Position numbers and translations under genes: made by a program. This document shows, piece by piece, positions 44,330-53,545 of a stretch of DNA of 64,000 bases (within the stretch, counting starts at the first letter, position 1; the number at the start of each line of letters is the position of its first letter). Source of the stretch: Calendula officinalis (taxonomy: Eukaryota > Streptophyta > Magnoliopsida > Asterales > Asteraceae); assembly GCA_963853835.1 (NCBI GenBank), contig OY970824.1, positions 77,014,372 to 77,078,371 on the forward strand, given 5' to 3'. The notes under the pieces are model-generated. The model ran no database searches, was not told the DNA's origin, and worked only from the letters and a program-made list of their open reading frames with translations.

Positions 44330-44990
44330 CAATGTTTTAAAACCCGAGTTATTGCTCGGCCCGGTGTGATGACCGGGTCACGGTTCAACCGGTTCAACCG
44401 GTTCAACCGGCGGTTCAACCGTTTTACCGAAAAACATAGGAAAAGTTGCATACGCATGTTTCTTCACTCAATTTGTAGTACCAAAAACAGAAACAAATTA
44501 ATTTGAGAGAGATATCACTGATAAATTTGTGCAACCAATGAATTTGTAGAACACAACAATTTGTACAATCAATAAATCGGGCAGCAACAATCAATTTGGA
44601 GAAATAAATCGGGCAGCAAAGATGAATTTGTATCAACAATCAATTTGAGCAATCAATTTGTAGAACATAACAATGAATTTGTAGAAATAAATCGGGCAGC
44701 AACTAATGAAATTACCTTGTGTGGGTGGACGGTGGACGAGCAGAAACGAGTGAGATAGAATCGAAAGTAGTAGTAGCGGCTGAAAAACCACTGATATTAG
44801 GGATTTTTTTGTAAATTCCGGGTTTTTACCGGGTCAACGGGTCGCCGGGTCGGCGGTTCAACCGGAAACCCGGCCGGGTCTCAGCGGGCGGAAAATAGGA
44901 ATTAAACCGGACCGAGTTGACCCGCCTCATGTACCGGGTCCCGGTTCGACCGGTTCAACCGGCCGGGTCAACCCGGGTTTTAAAACATTG
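44330..44990. mobile_element. hAT-type MITE with GGTTCAACCGG interior
   Basis: Perfect 17-bp TIR CAATGTTTTAAAACCCG; perfect 8-bp duplication TATAGAAG (44322-44329 and 44991-44998). The inner flanks are tandem CGGTTCAACCGG words in inverted orientation. Its ends resemble the 39847-40320 element in form (CAA.GTTTTAAAA / CAAGGTTCTAAAA). Confidence 0.92.
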
Positions 44991-45276
44991 TATAGAAGTA
45001 TCATACATATTAAATAAAGGCACTGATTTGCGTACCGCCAAAATTACTCTACACAAACAAATTTAGGATTGTGAATGTGTGATCCTTTCAAATCAAGATC
45101 AATATAATCATTTTTGTTCATTAATTTAATGTGTTTTGTTGGTTAAGTTCATGCAGCATCTTACAGAATCTAAAGTTTGTCTAGTTTAATGAAGTCTGTT
45201 ACATTTTGAATATTTTTATATTGTTGATAGGTGTTTGAAGCACACATCCGGAACGAAATGCAAACTTAAAACCTTC

Positions 45277-47610
45277 ATTACCTATACTAAAAAGGCAAAT
45301 GCTGTAGATGAATGAATAGGGATTTTACTTTCTTCCTTATTTACTTGATTTTCTCTTCAGTCAATCACAACCACCTTCCTTACTTTACACTTCCCATATC
45401 TCTATCCCCACAAAATCAGGAGTATTCAATCGTAACTCCATTTCTCTTGATCTCGATCTGAACCTCTATGTCAATATGATGGTTACATCCGGCGAGCTCA
45501 GTTTTTCAATTAACAGAAATTGTCAAATTATTCATCTTTCCCCCGATCGTCATCTTTGCATTCAGTTTCTAGGATTTGCTCTTTCTTTCCTTTTCAGTCA
45601 TTTTCATTTTAATCTCAAGTGGGTTTTTATCAATCTTGAACCAAGAATTTGCTCTAAAAGTGAGAAATTTTGGATTTTTTTTTTTTTTTTTTTTTTGGTT
45701 TGTGGGGTTTTATTGATGATACACAGTGGTCTTGGTTTTAGGGTTTGTTTTAAAAGATGAAATCTGTTGATGAAACTTTAAGCAAAACGAGGTAACTAGT
45801 GACCAAGATATTAGAACATGACTGCTACTTATTTATGAAGAAACCAAAATTTATTAAGTTTTCATTATATATAACAGGAAATGGAGCTAAAATTCAAAGG
45901 ACGTGTTAGAATGCCAACCAAAATTATGAGGTATGTTTTTTACTTAATTTCATTACTTTGTTGAAATATAGATACAGTGCTGCGTTTTGACTTTTTAAGG
46001 TCAATTTTATTAGTTTATATCTATCAAATTGATGAGACTTTAATGAAAATTATCACCATAATTGTTTAATTATGCTAAATTTACAAATTTACGTTCCAAA
46101 CATTATAAATAAGTCAATTCTTTATTTAGGACATCAAAATGATGAAATCAAGACTTGAAGATCTAAGAACAAGTTTTGTTTCAAACTCACCATTATCGTG
46201 ACATATAAGGTTTGTAGATCTTGAATATGTTTCTAGCTGTCAATAGTCCATAATCCTATAATATTATATGAAACAACAAGATAACTATTGTGATTAATGT
46301 TTAGAACATTATATGTTAAGTAAAAACAAATGATTTACTACACTTACATAAAAATCATGAAGTTGTAGTTTTTAAAAATGTGTTAAAATCTAATCGCTGA
46401 TCTTCACCAAATTCAGATAAAATCACAATAAATCAAGGAACCCCTTTTTCAATTATGCACTCCAATATAGCATTGCAGCAAAATAAAACCAATTTGGGAA
46501 GTTTATTGCCATTGCCCTGCTCAATAAAAAAAATTAAAGTACAAGGCCTGAATTAGTGTAATTAAATAAAGTCAAAAATCATAACATTTCAGTAGAGGTG
46601 ACGATAAATTACAAAAATTGTCCACATTGTTTGTATGATATTTAGGATTTCGTCCCTTGACTTCTTTTTATTACACAAAAAGTACCCAATTAAAAATTTT
46701 GGTACCGCACATTACTCTTTGGTACCGTACTTACTAATTGTTAAGCTCATTAGTTGAATCTTTGTTTGATATGGTGATAACGCTATCACCATATCTTGAT
46801 TCCTAAAAATACCACATCTTGATTTTCTGGTTTGGTCCGGTTCGAAACCTAAACCCGGTGATCCAAAACCTGTCTGGTGTTCTTCCTCTTGGTCTGATCT
46901 TCAATCCTTAAAATCAATATGTTTCGGTCCGGGTCAAACGCCTACCCCTACTTTATACCATGAAAGTTAATTGATTTTTAAATTTTAAATCACATTGGTA
47001 CAAAATGCTTCAGAAATTGTTGTTACTTTTCCAAGAGCTTATCAAGGTAGTCATGGTAATATCTTATTATATTTACTATTATTGTTAATTTTACGTTCAT
47101 ATGCTAATATGCTTTTATTTTTAGGGTTTAATGATGGAGAAGAAACAAATATTGCAATGCTGAGTTGGTTGACAGTTGCTCGAGATGCTGAAATTCTTAG
47201 GGCTTTAATTAATTATGCTTCTATGGTTTCTCACTCACAATTGCTTTATAATTTATCATTATCATTTTTTCAAGGTTGGTATTTAATTTCATATGAATTT
47301 GTGAATCATGAAATTGTATTAAATAAACGAGTCAGATAATTCTTTTGCAAATGAAATTATTTATACACGATTTTTTCTATTTATACAAGTAATATGATTT
47401 TATGAGGATTGTGAAGATCATTGTATTTTATGTTTGTACCAGATAAATCAAACAATTCTTTATTATACAATAACAATATTTTTTATGGTGTATCTTAATG
47501 ATTTATTTTATTATTTGAAATTATTTTATATAACATGTAAGTTTATAAATATGATACGTATTTTTGCAACCCGCCGTGAAGCGCGGGCCCCAAATCCTCG
47601 TATTACACAT
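45277..47610 (+). mobile_element. Candidate Helitron carrying a JmjC fragment
   Basis: The left part has TTACCTATACTAAAAAGGCA, which resembles Helitron 5' ends. The right part (47569-47587) has a GC hairpin, CCCGC-CGTGAA-GCGCGGG, as near Helitron 3' ends, but no exact CTRR-T follows (CTCG-T is the nearest). Between them lie a JmjC gene fragment and, at about 45785-45860, a match to MRG intron 1 (ATTAGAACATGACTGCTACT). The boundaries are a guess. Confidence 0.4.
47014..47274 (+). pseudogene. JmjC histone demethylase fragment (REF6/ELF6-like)
   Basis: Two exons. 47014-47055 codes EIVVTFPRAYQGSHG, then an intron with GT..AG (47056-47124), then 47125-47274 codes GFNDGEETNIAMLSWLTVAR, NYASMVSHSQLLYNLSLSF, ending at a GT. 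This is the C-terminal part of the JmjC fold around the HGFNCGEA and MVSHLQLLYD signatures of plant REF6/ELF6 H3K27 demethylases. A few residues before SHG are missing, as is everything else of the gene. Confidence 0.8.
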
Positions 47611-47697
47611 TTGTAATGCATGGATAAATTAGTATGGTATAAAACCGCCTTATTTTCTTTTTCGAGAAGTAAATACTACCATTAATACTTCCTCCGT

Positions 47698-47996
47698 TTC
47701 AAAAGTGATATACTTTAGAGTTCACAGTTTTTGAGGTAAAATATGATAATGAAGGTTAATTAGATTAAGTTAAATAGTTAGTGGATGATGAGTCCCACAT
47801 ATATTGATTAAAGTGAATTTAATAAGGTTTAAAAGTAAAAGTAAGGGTAAATGTATTATTTCACTATATTAAAGGAGATAGTTAGTACGTATGGGTCACA
47901 CTACCTTTTACCAAATATGGTAAGTTTTCAAATTGTATCACTTATTTAGAAACACCCCAAAATGGAAAGTGATCACTTATTTTGAAACGGAGGAAG
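47698..47996. mobile_element. Stowaway-like MITE
   Basis: Ends CTTCCTCCGTTTCAAAAGTG and, reversed, CTTCCTCCGTTTCAAAATAA; TA at 47696-47697 and 47997-47998. Confidence 0.9.
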
Positions 47997-48248
47997 TATA
48001 TTTTTTTGAAAGGCAAAACGAACAAAAAAGGAGAGCTTCGGGAAAACCATCGCTCCCAACCCTCTGCCAAAAAAAAAAAATATACGAAGTATAACATATA
48101 AAAGACCTCTAACAAGAAGCTACAGGAATAATACAAAGTATCAATGGCAGATTTATCCAAGCCCAATTCCATTTAGCAACACCATTTTGGAGACCTCTAA
48201 ATCTGTCACTTATAGTGCAATGTTTAACAGATTAAATGCTTAATAAAT

Positions 48249-48382
48249 ATGGGAATTCATTTATGCACCACAACTTTTACTTCTTATACTACATTATACA
48301 TATTTTACAACTAACTGTACAAACATGTCATGCAATAGTCGTGGTATAAGACATAAAAGTTGTGGTGTGAAAATCACTCCCT
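48249..48382. mobile_element. Mutator-like MITE (134 bp)
   Basis: Inverted halves around ACCACAACTTTTA; perfect 9-bp duplication TTAATAAAT (48240-48248 and 48383-48391), as for Mutator-type elements. Confidence 0.75.
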
Positions 48383-49095
48383 TTAATAAATCTAGGAATA
48401 TACTACACAACTGAATGTTACCGATCTACTTGTGTAACCAGAATATAGTCATTTGACCGTTTCTTACCGTATGATTAAAGAAATCATTAAGCTGCAGATT
48501 ATGATTCGAAAATAATTATTCACAATTTGTGATATTTAACCGAACTCCCAGACATTTTGGAATTGCCATTGTGCCATAATTATTATCTTTGATCCCATAT
48601 ATAGCCTTAATTACCTTGATCCATAATACGTTACCTTCCGTTTTGATCTCCACTACCACTTTATTAAAAGAGACAAATTGGCTTTTTTTTTTAATGAACC
48701 AATGCTAAGGCCCCCAAGGTAATTTGGAGATGTAACTTTTTCCAATCGCCCCAACATATTTTCATATTTCCTTTACTTGAAGTACCTCAAATAAAACGAT
48801 CTCTCAATTTATCAATTTCATCTAATACTTTTTGAAGGGCTTTATATATCTTCCCCTATATATGCAGCTACATACGATTTGGTTTTGACATGTCACCAGT
48901 TTGCAACTCTGTGATTGGTTGATTATGCCACGTGTAATTCACGTATTGGTCAACTGATTCCTCACACTCTTCCTAAGACTTCGTATTCTGCAGTTAATAA
49001 TATGCGGATTTCATGGGGAGGAAATTTCAAAACCAAACCCTAGAGACCTCTGATCGATCCTCTATTCATCGTCTTCGTATTTTTCTCAAGCAATC

Positions 49096-49892
49096 ATGGG
49101 TTCATGTAGGTTAAACTTCATTATTTCTTACTTACAGCTCTCAATTCCAGCCATCAAATGACCTAATCACCCATACAATTAGTTCGAACATGTGTAATTC
49201 GTTTATTAATTGTCTAATCGATCGATTTGCATTTGTGATTACGGTTTTTCTCTCCTTCATCTCATTTAGATGCAGACATGGAGGATTATGGATTCGAGTA
49301 CTCCGAGGAAGAACCTGAAGAACAAGATGTGGACATTGAAAATCGATATTATAATTCTAAAGGTACTAATTCCCCTATTTTGGTACTTATAATTCTGTAT
49401 ACACTGATTCACTTATGTCTTCGAAATTGTTTGCTACTTTAGTATGATGATGTAATTATAAGTTAATATATCAACTAAAAAGTTGTTATGGATTACAAAT
49501 TAGGTTACCTACCCGCGTTAATCATTGTAATGTCTAGATGATCGATGCAATTTTGATGTAATGTCTAGATGATCGATGCAATTTTGATGTTTAAAATTAG
49601 GTTGTAGTTGTTATTGTATAAGTTTAATTTTACTTCCAACATCTTATAATTGTATATAATTATTATATGATTTTTTGTTTTAACGGGTTTGGTTGAGACT
49701 GATCGAGAAGGTGCACTTACCGATTTTGCTGAAGTAGTTCAAATGGAACCAGAAAAAGCAGAATGGTGAATTTATTATAATTAAATAGCTATAATTTACC
49801 ATTTTATTTCAATCAGAATTTGATGATAATTCCTTTGTTAAACAGGGGATTTAAAGCACTTAAACAAACTGTGAAGCTTTATTACTGTTCAG
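49096..49892 (+). pseudogene. CSN2: COP9 signalosome subunit 2 fragment, exons 1-4
   Basis: Exon 1 at 49096-49105 (MGS), exon 2 at 49270-49362 (ADMEDYGFEYSEEEPEEQDV, then DIENRYYNSK), exon 3 at about 49693-49766 (GLVETDREGALTDFAEVVQM, EPEKAEW), exon 4 at 49846-49892 (GFKALKQTVKLYY). This is the N-terminus of CSN2, a scaffold subunit of the CUL-deneddylating COP9 signalosome. The acceptor before exon 3 has ACG instead of AG. The text leaves the family after KLYY, where the exportin piece begins. The captured segment seems to include the 5' UTR (CTCTATTCATCGTCTTCG). Confidence 0.9.
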
Positions 49893-50163
49893 GCATATAC
49901 AAACCAGATATGTAGCTACAAGTGGTTCACATTCTGTCCAGTACACAGAGTTTGAACACCAAATTCTTTGCCTTACAAGTCTCTTTTTTATATATTCTTA
50001 TTAATTTTGCATTACAAGTGTCCACTAACATTAGAGAATTAGTGGCATCTCAAATTGAATTCTTTTACAGGTGCTTGAGGGTGTTATAAAATACAGATGG
50101 AATGTATTGCCTATTGAACAAAGTGATTGAATGAAAAACTACATCTCCGGTGTTATTGTAAAG
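49893..50163 (+). pseudogene. XPO1: Exportin-1 (CRM1) fragment, two exons
   Basis: About 49905-49978 codes PDM-stop-LQVVHILSSTQSLNTKFF, ALQ; 50071-50163 codes VLEGVIKYRWNVLPIEQSD, stop, MKNYISGVIVK. This matches the N-terminal HEAT region of the nuclear export receptor CRM1 (PDMWLQVVHIL, KYRWNALPVEQRDGMKNYIS). Two nonsense changes (Trp to TAG, Gly to TGA) kill it. Splice sites around the intron (GT at 49979, AG at 50069-50070) remain. Confidence 0.85.
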
Positions 50164-50214
50164 GTATCAATCTCTTATTAATTTATTTTTTAATCTTTTT
50201 TCTATTTATTGCAG

Positions 50215-50410
50215 ATGACAGTACGAGATGCTTTGAACTCTGCTCTCGATGAAGAAATGGCTGCTGATCCTGGTGTTTATTGTATGGGTGAAGAGGTAAA
50301 ATGTATTTTGTTGAGAAGACGATTTTTATTTAATTATTCATTCATTCATTCATTTAATGCTCATTTTTTCTATTGTTGTGCAGGTAGGAGAATACCAAGG
50401 AGTATACAAG
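50215..50410 (+). pseudogene. PDHB: Pyruvate dehydrogenase E1-beta fragment, first part
   Basis: Exon 50215-50295 codes MTVRDALNSALDEEMAADPG, VYCMGEE; exon 50384-50410 codes VGEYQGVYK; both have good splice sites. This is the N-terminal mature part of mitochondrial E1-beta, which helps convert pyruvate to acetyl-CoA. The next E1-beta exon (GLLEKYGPERV region) is missing and a different gene's exons stand in its place. E1-beta resumes at 51672. Confidence 0.9.
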
Positions 50411-50539
50411 GTTAGAATTTTATTTTTTATCATAATTCTACAAAACAAATAACTTAAAATGTTAATGTTGCTATTTGTTGTAGTGCTCTCTATAAATCGT
50501 TTTTATTATGTTTTGGTTTATTTTTTGCTCTCCTTTCAG

Positions 50540-51384
50540 CTCTAGAGTATAAATGAAGAACATACGATTAGAATTCGTAATACAAAAGGTGCTCTGCAGA
50601 AGGCTGGGGTATGTTGAAAACTAGGGTTTCCAAAATGTTGACTTTTCATTTGACTCCAATAATGTGTCTTCAGGAAGATCAGAGTTCAATTAAAAGCTAC
50701 GCTACACTCTAAAGATCTGGCAGAGGTATATGGTTTTTTTATTGTGATTCAAATATTATTATTAATTATGAAAATTATTAAGTATAAGATGTTTGTGCAC
50801 CAGGTTCATGAGTCATGGTTACCACCTTGGCTAGCAGTTCATTTATTTCATTATAAGGTAGGTATTTTTCCCTTTCTTATATATTCTGTTTTTGGGTCAT
50901 TTATTTCACCACCGGTAAACATAATGGGCATATGCTGAAACACTTTTTGTTCAATTATTTTAAAACATTTTGTCTCAATTTTGATTATATGAATTATATT
51001 ATTACGTTAATAATGTAGTTTTTTTATTGAAGCGATTTAGTAGGTTTTATGCAACAAAAATACACTTTGGATGGCACAACCCTGATTTGATCTGTTGTCA
51101 TTTTAGCTAAACTTAATAGATTTTTCCATTAAGAGATTAAATTTCATGTATCTTTTTCTTATTGTGCAGTCTTTAATGGTAACTCATTGGGATGTATATG
51201 GGAAACCAGCCCTGAATGTTGCAGTTCTAAAGGTTTTCTAATCATTTTGATGTTATAAATTTTCTTATTTTTGTTAGCCAATTTCTCTTATTCTAATTTT
51301 ATATATACATAATCTTTTTAGGCAGTTGAAATGAAAAGTCAAGTTCAAAAATGGGCACAACCACACATTGATCAGTTGCACAAT
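50540..51384 (+). pseudogene. Coiled-coil protein fragment, five exons, inserted in the E1-beta fragment
   Basis: Exons 50540-50608, 50674-50725, 50804-50857, 51170-51232 and 51322-51384 have AG/GT borders. Frame content includes KATLHSKDLAE, VHESWLPPWLAVHLFHYK, SLMVTHWDVYGKPALNVAVL and VEMKSQVQKWAQPHIDQLHN. From memory the WLPPWLAxHL...HGKPALD...QKWAEPH pattern belongs to plant coiled-coil proteins annotated as DNA repair ATPase- or myosin heavy chain-like (At2g24420/At4g31340 type). The identification is tentative; the exon structure is clear. The piece lies between two E1-beta blocks, as if one capture landed inside another. Confidence 0.55.
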
Positions 51385-51671
51385 GTAAGTTGGTTCCGAT
51401 AAAGTTATGGTTACTACTATGAAGAGTAACGGGTCAAAAAGGGTGACAAAGCGGGTGGGTTGGGTTCACCCGAAACATTTTATGTTCAAATTATTTGTAA
51501 ATAATTAGTATGTCGAATGTTATGGCCCTGACAGGGTCGTTGATACCTCTATTACAGAGGTTATAGAAACTTACTCATATAGTTTATATTTATTAGTTGA
51601 TATTATAATTTATAACCTTTTTTGGAGTATTTAAAAATTAAAAATATTTATTTATATTTTCACTTTTTCAG

Positions 51672-52189
51672 GCTGGATTTGCTGGAATTTGAGTTGGTTC
51701 TGCTGTTCTGCATATCATGGTTTAAAGCCCGTGATCGAGTTTATGACTTTTAATTTCTCTATGCAAGTAAGCGTCCCCGTTATGTTTCAAACTCTTTGTT
51801 AATTTGATTTTTGTTAATTTCGAACTCTTTTTTTTATCTTGTGCAGACAATTGATCATATTATAAACTCTGCTACAAAGTCAAATTACATGTCTGCTGGA
51901 CAGATTAATGTACCGATTGTTTTCAGAGGACCAAACGGGCCTGCTGCTGGTGTTGGTGCTCAATATTCTCAGGTTAGTTAATAAAGTAATTTATTACTAT
52001 TTAATTTATTAAACAAAATAAATTAATATGTATTTACGAATGCAATTTGATGCAGTGCTATGGTGCATGGTACGGGTCGGTCCCTGGGTTGAAAGTGCTT
52101 GTACCTTACTCTTCAGAAGATGCCCGTGGGCTTTTAAAAGCTGCAATTACAGACCCTGATTCTGTTGTTTTCCTTGAAAATGAGTTGTT
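51672..52189 (+). pseudogene. PDHB: Pyruvate dehydrogenase E1-beta fragment, second part
   Basis: Exon 51672-51766 (AGFAGI, GLKPV.EFMTFNFSMQ) is frameshifted in two places. Exon 51847-51972 (TIDHIINSATKSNYMSAGQI, NVPIVFRGPNGPAAGVGAQY) and exon 52056-52189 (CYGAWYGSVPGLKVLVPYSS, EDARGLLKAAITDPDSVVFL) are open and well conserved, with GT/AG borders. The C-terminal third of the protein is absent. Confidence 0.9.
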
Positions 52190-52349
52190 GTAAGTAAATC
52201 TAAAAATCTCACTTATGATTATTGGGTTTACCCGTTTATTAGTTAATATGTTTTATTTCTAATGGGTGAAACCAAAAAAGCTGGCTAAAAATGAACAATT
52301 TTGTGTATTCTACTTGCTCATGATTGTCGTGGTAACTCATCTTCAACAG

Positions 52350-52414
52350 ATCATTTAGTAGTGGCCGTGGTGGTCGAGGTGCCGGGATTTCTAGAAGATC
52401 TGATTACAGAGGTG
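52350..52414 (+). pseudogene. RG-rich protein exon fragment
   Basis: After an AG, the frame reads SFSSGRGGRGAGISRRSDYR and ends at GGTGGTAAAT. Arg-Gly-rich tails like this occur in RNA-binding proteins; the parent is not identifiable. It is the last captured piece before the Helitron 3' hairpin. Confidence 0.45.
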
Positions 52415-52907
52415 GTAAATTCAGTTAATTTATATATGTTGTAGTATAACAAATCACTAATTAAAATGGCATGGCTTCTTCCAAACCAGCTTCTACTTTG
52501 GATACGCTGTTATGTTCTGTCTTGAGTTAGGAATTCTCTTAGGTTAGTTCCCATTTCAATTTTATCTCATGATACACCTTAAGCTTACTTTTTGCTAAGT
52601 GAATCTGTTTCAGAAGCTGTTGGGTGCTTTTGAACAAGTACATAACATATGTTAGAGGGATTGATAAACCGTGATGTTTCACGTACAGTCTCATGGGGAA
52701 TTTGTGTTTTTGTCATGCCATCAAGTTTAATATTGGGATGCAGGGAGTATTACTTTGTTAAAACCATTTCTTTTTTATATTAAACATTTTTTTAATGTTT
52801 TACTGGAGTTTTTTTTTTAATTTCTTGAACTCAATGGAATAATCATGAAATTAAGTATTATCTTTGTTATTCTATATTAATTACGTTCAACATAAATCTT
52901 GAAGCAT

Positions 52908-52938
52908 GCCCGCCCAGTCGGGCGGGCTATGAAGCTAG
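52908..52938 (+). other. Helitron 3' terminal hairpin and CTAG end
   Basis: Stem GCCCGCCC (52908-52915) pairs with GGGCGGGC (52920-52927) around loop AGTC; 7 nt later CTAG ends at 52938, followed by T at 52939. Confidence 0.9.
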
Positions 52939-53545
52939 TAGACATAATATAAAATGGCAAGCTACTCAATACCGATTTACATAAAGTGTGACCCCATCCC
53001 CGAAAGAAATTAATAGTTTTTGCTTTCCATAAAGATAATCTAAATTTTCTTATCGATCACCAGCTTCTAATATTTAGCCACCCTCATGTTTGCACCAATT
53101 GTAACACCGAGATAGTTAAATGGAAGTTTTGGTTGTTCACAAATAAGGTAAAAGCAAAATCTAAGGACTCGTCCTCGTGACGTGACTTATATATTATTCA
53201 CACTTCACATGTTTTCGAGTAGAATTAAGGTCGCATCCTTTTGATCAAAAAGTCAACCAAATACCAGTAGCTCGGATACCATTTGCCATCGGTAAAACAC
53301 TTATCTATTTAATTACAATGAAAGTAATTTACATTTATTTGTATTAATTAACTTGAGTATATTTAATAAATGAATTTTATGATATTTCCATACTAGAACT
53401 ATGAAAATAGAATTAACGTAAACTCGTAATCTTATTTTTCTTTATCATATGAAACAATTAAATGTAAAGTAACTTTTTCATTTTAAACGATAAAAATCTA
53501 TAAACTGTTTTATACGTATCACCGGTACAATTGTTGCTTGCAGAA
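52939..53545. promoter_or_regulatory. Upstream region of the MRG gene
   Basis: About 600 bp between the Helitron end and the MRG start. It must contain the MRG promoter and 5' UTR, but no box could be assigned with confidence. The Helitron therefore ends close to a live gene. Confidence 0.4.

Larger units (their letters stand above)
49096..52938 (+). mobile_element. Helitron with a chimera of five captured genes; 5' end not found
   Basis: The 3' terminus is textbook: hairpin GCCCGCCC-AGTC-GGGCGGGC (52908-52927), TATGAAG, then CTAG (52935-52938) followed by T. Upstream lie co-oriented fragments of CSN2, exportin-1, pyruvate dehydrogenase E1-beta, a coiled-coil protein and an RG-rich protein, most with introns and GT/AG sites. 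Capture of several genes with introns in one orientation is characteristic of plant Helitrons. The 5' TC end must lie upstream of 49096 but I could not identify it; the start given is that of the first captured exon. No Rep/helicase was seen, so it is non-autonomous. Confidence 0.75.

Noticed and set aside
47942..48172. Minus-strand ORF MELGLDKSAIDTLYYSC...
   Set aside because: It starts within a Stowaway end and looks like a LINE tail or chance frame; there was not enough to name it.
45277..52938. One single Helitron spanning the JmjC piece and the five-gene chimera
   Set aside because: Possible, but a separate GC hairpin at 47569-47587, a Stowaway MITE and a Mutator-like MITE lie between, and no 5' end with A-TC was confirmed, so the two are kept apart.
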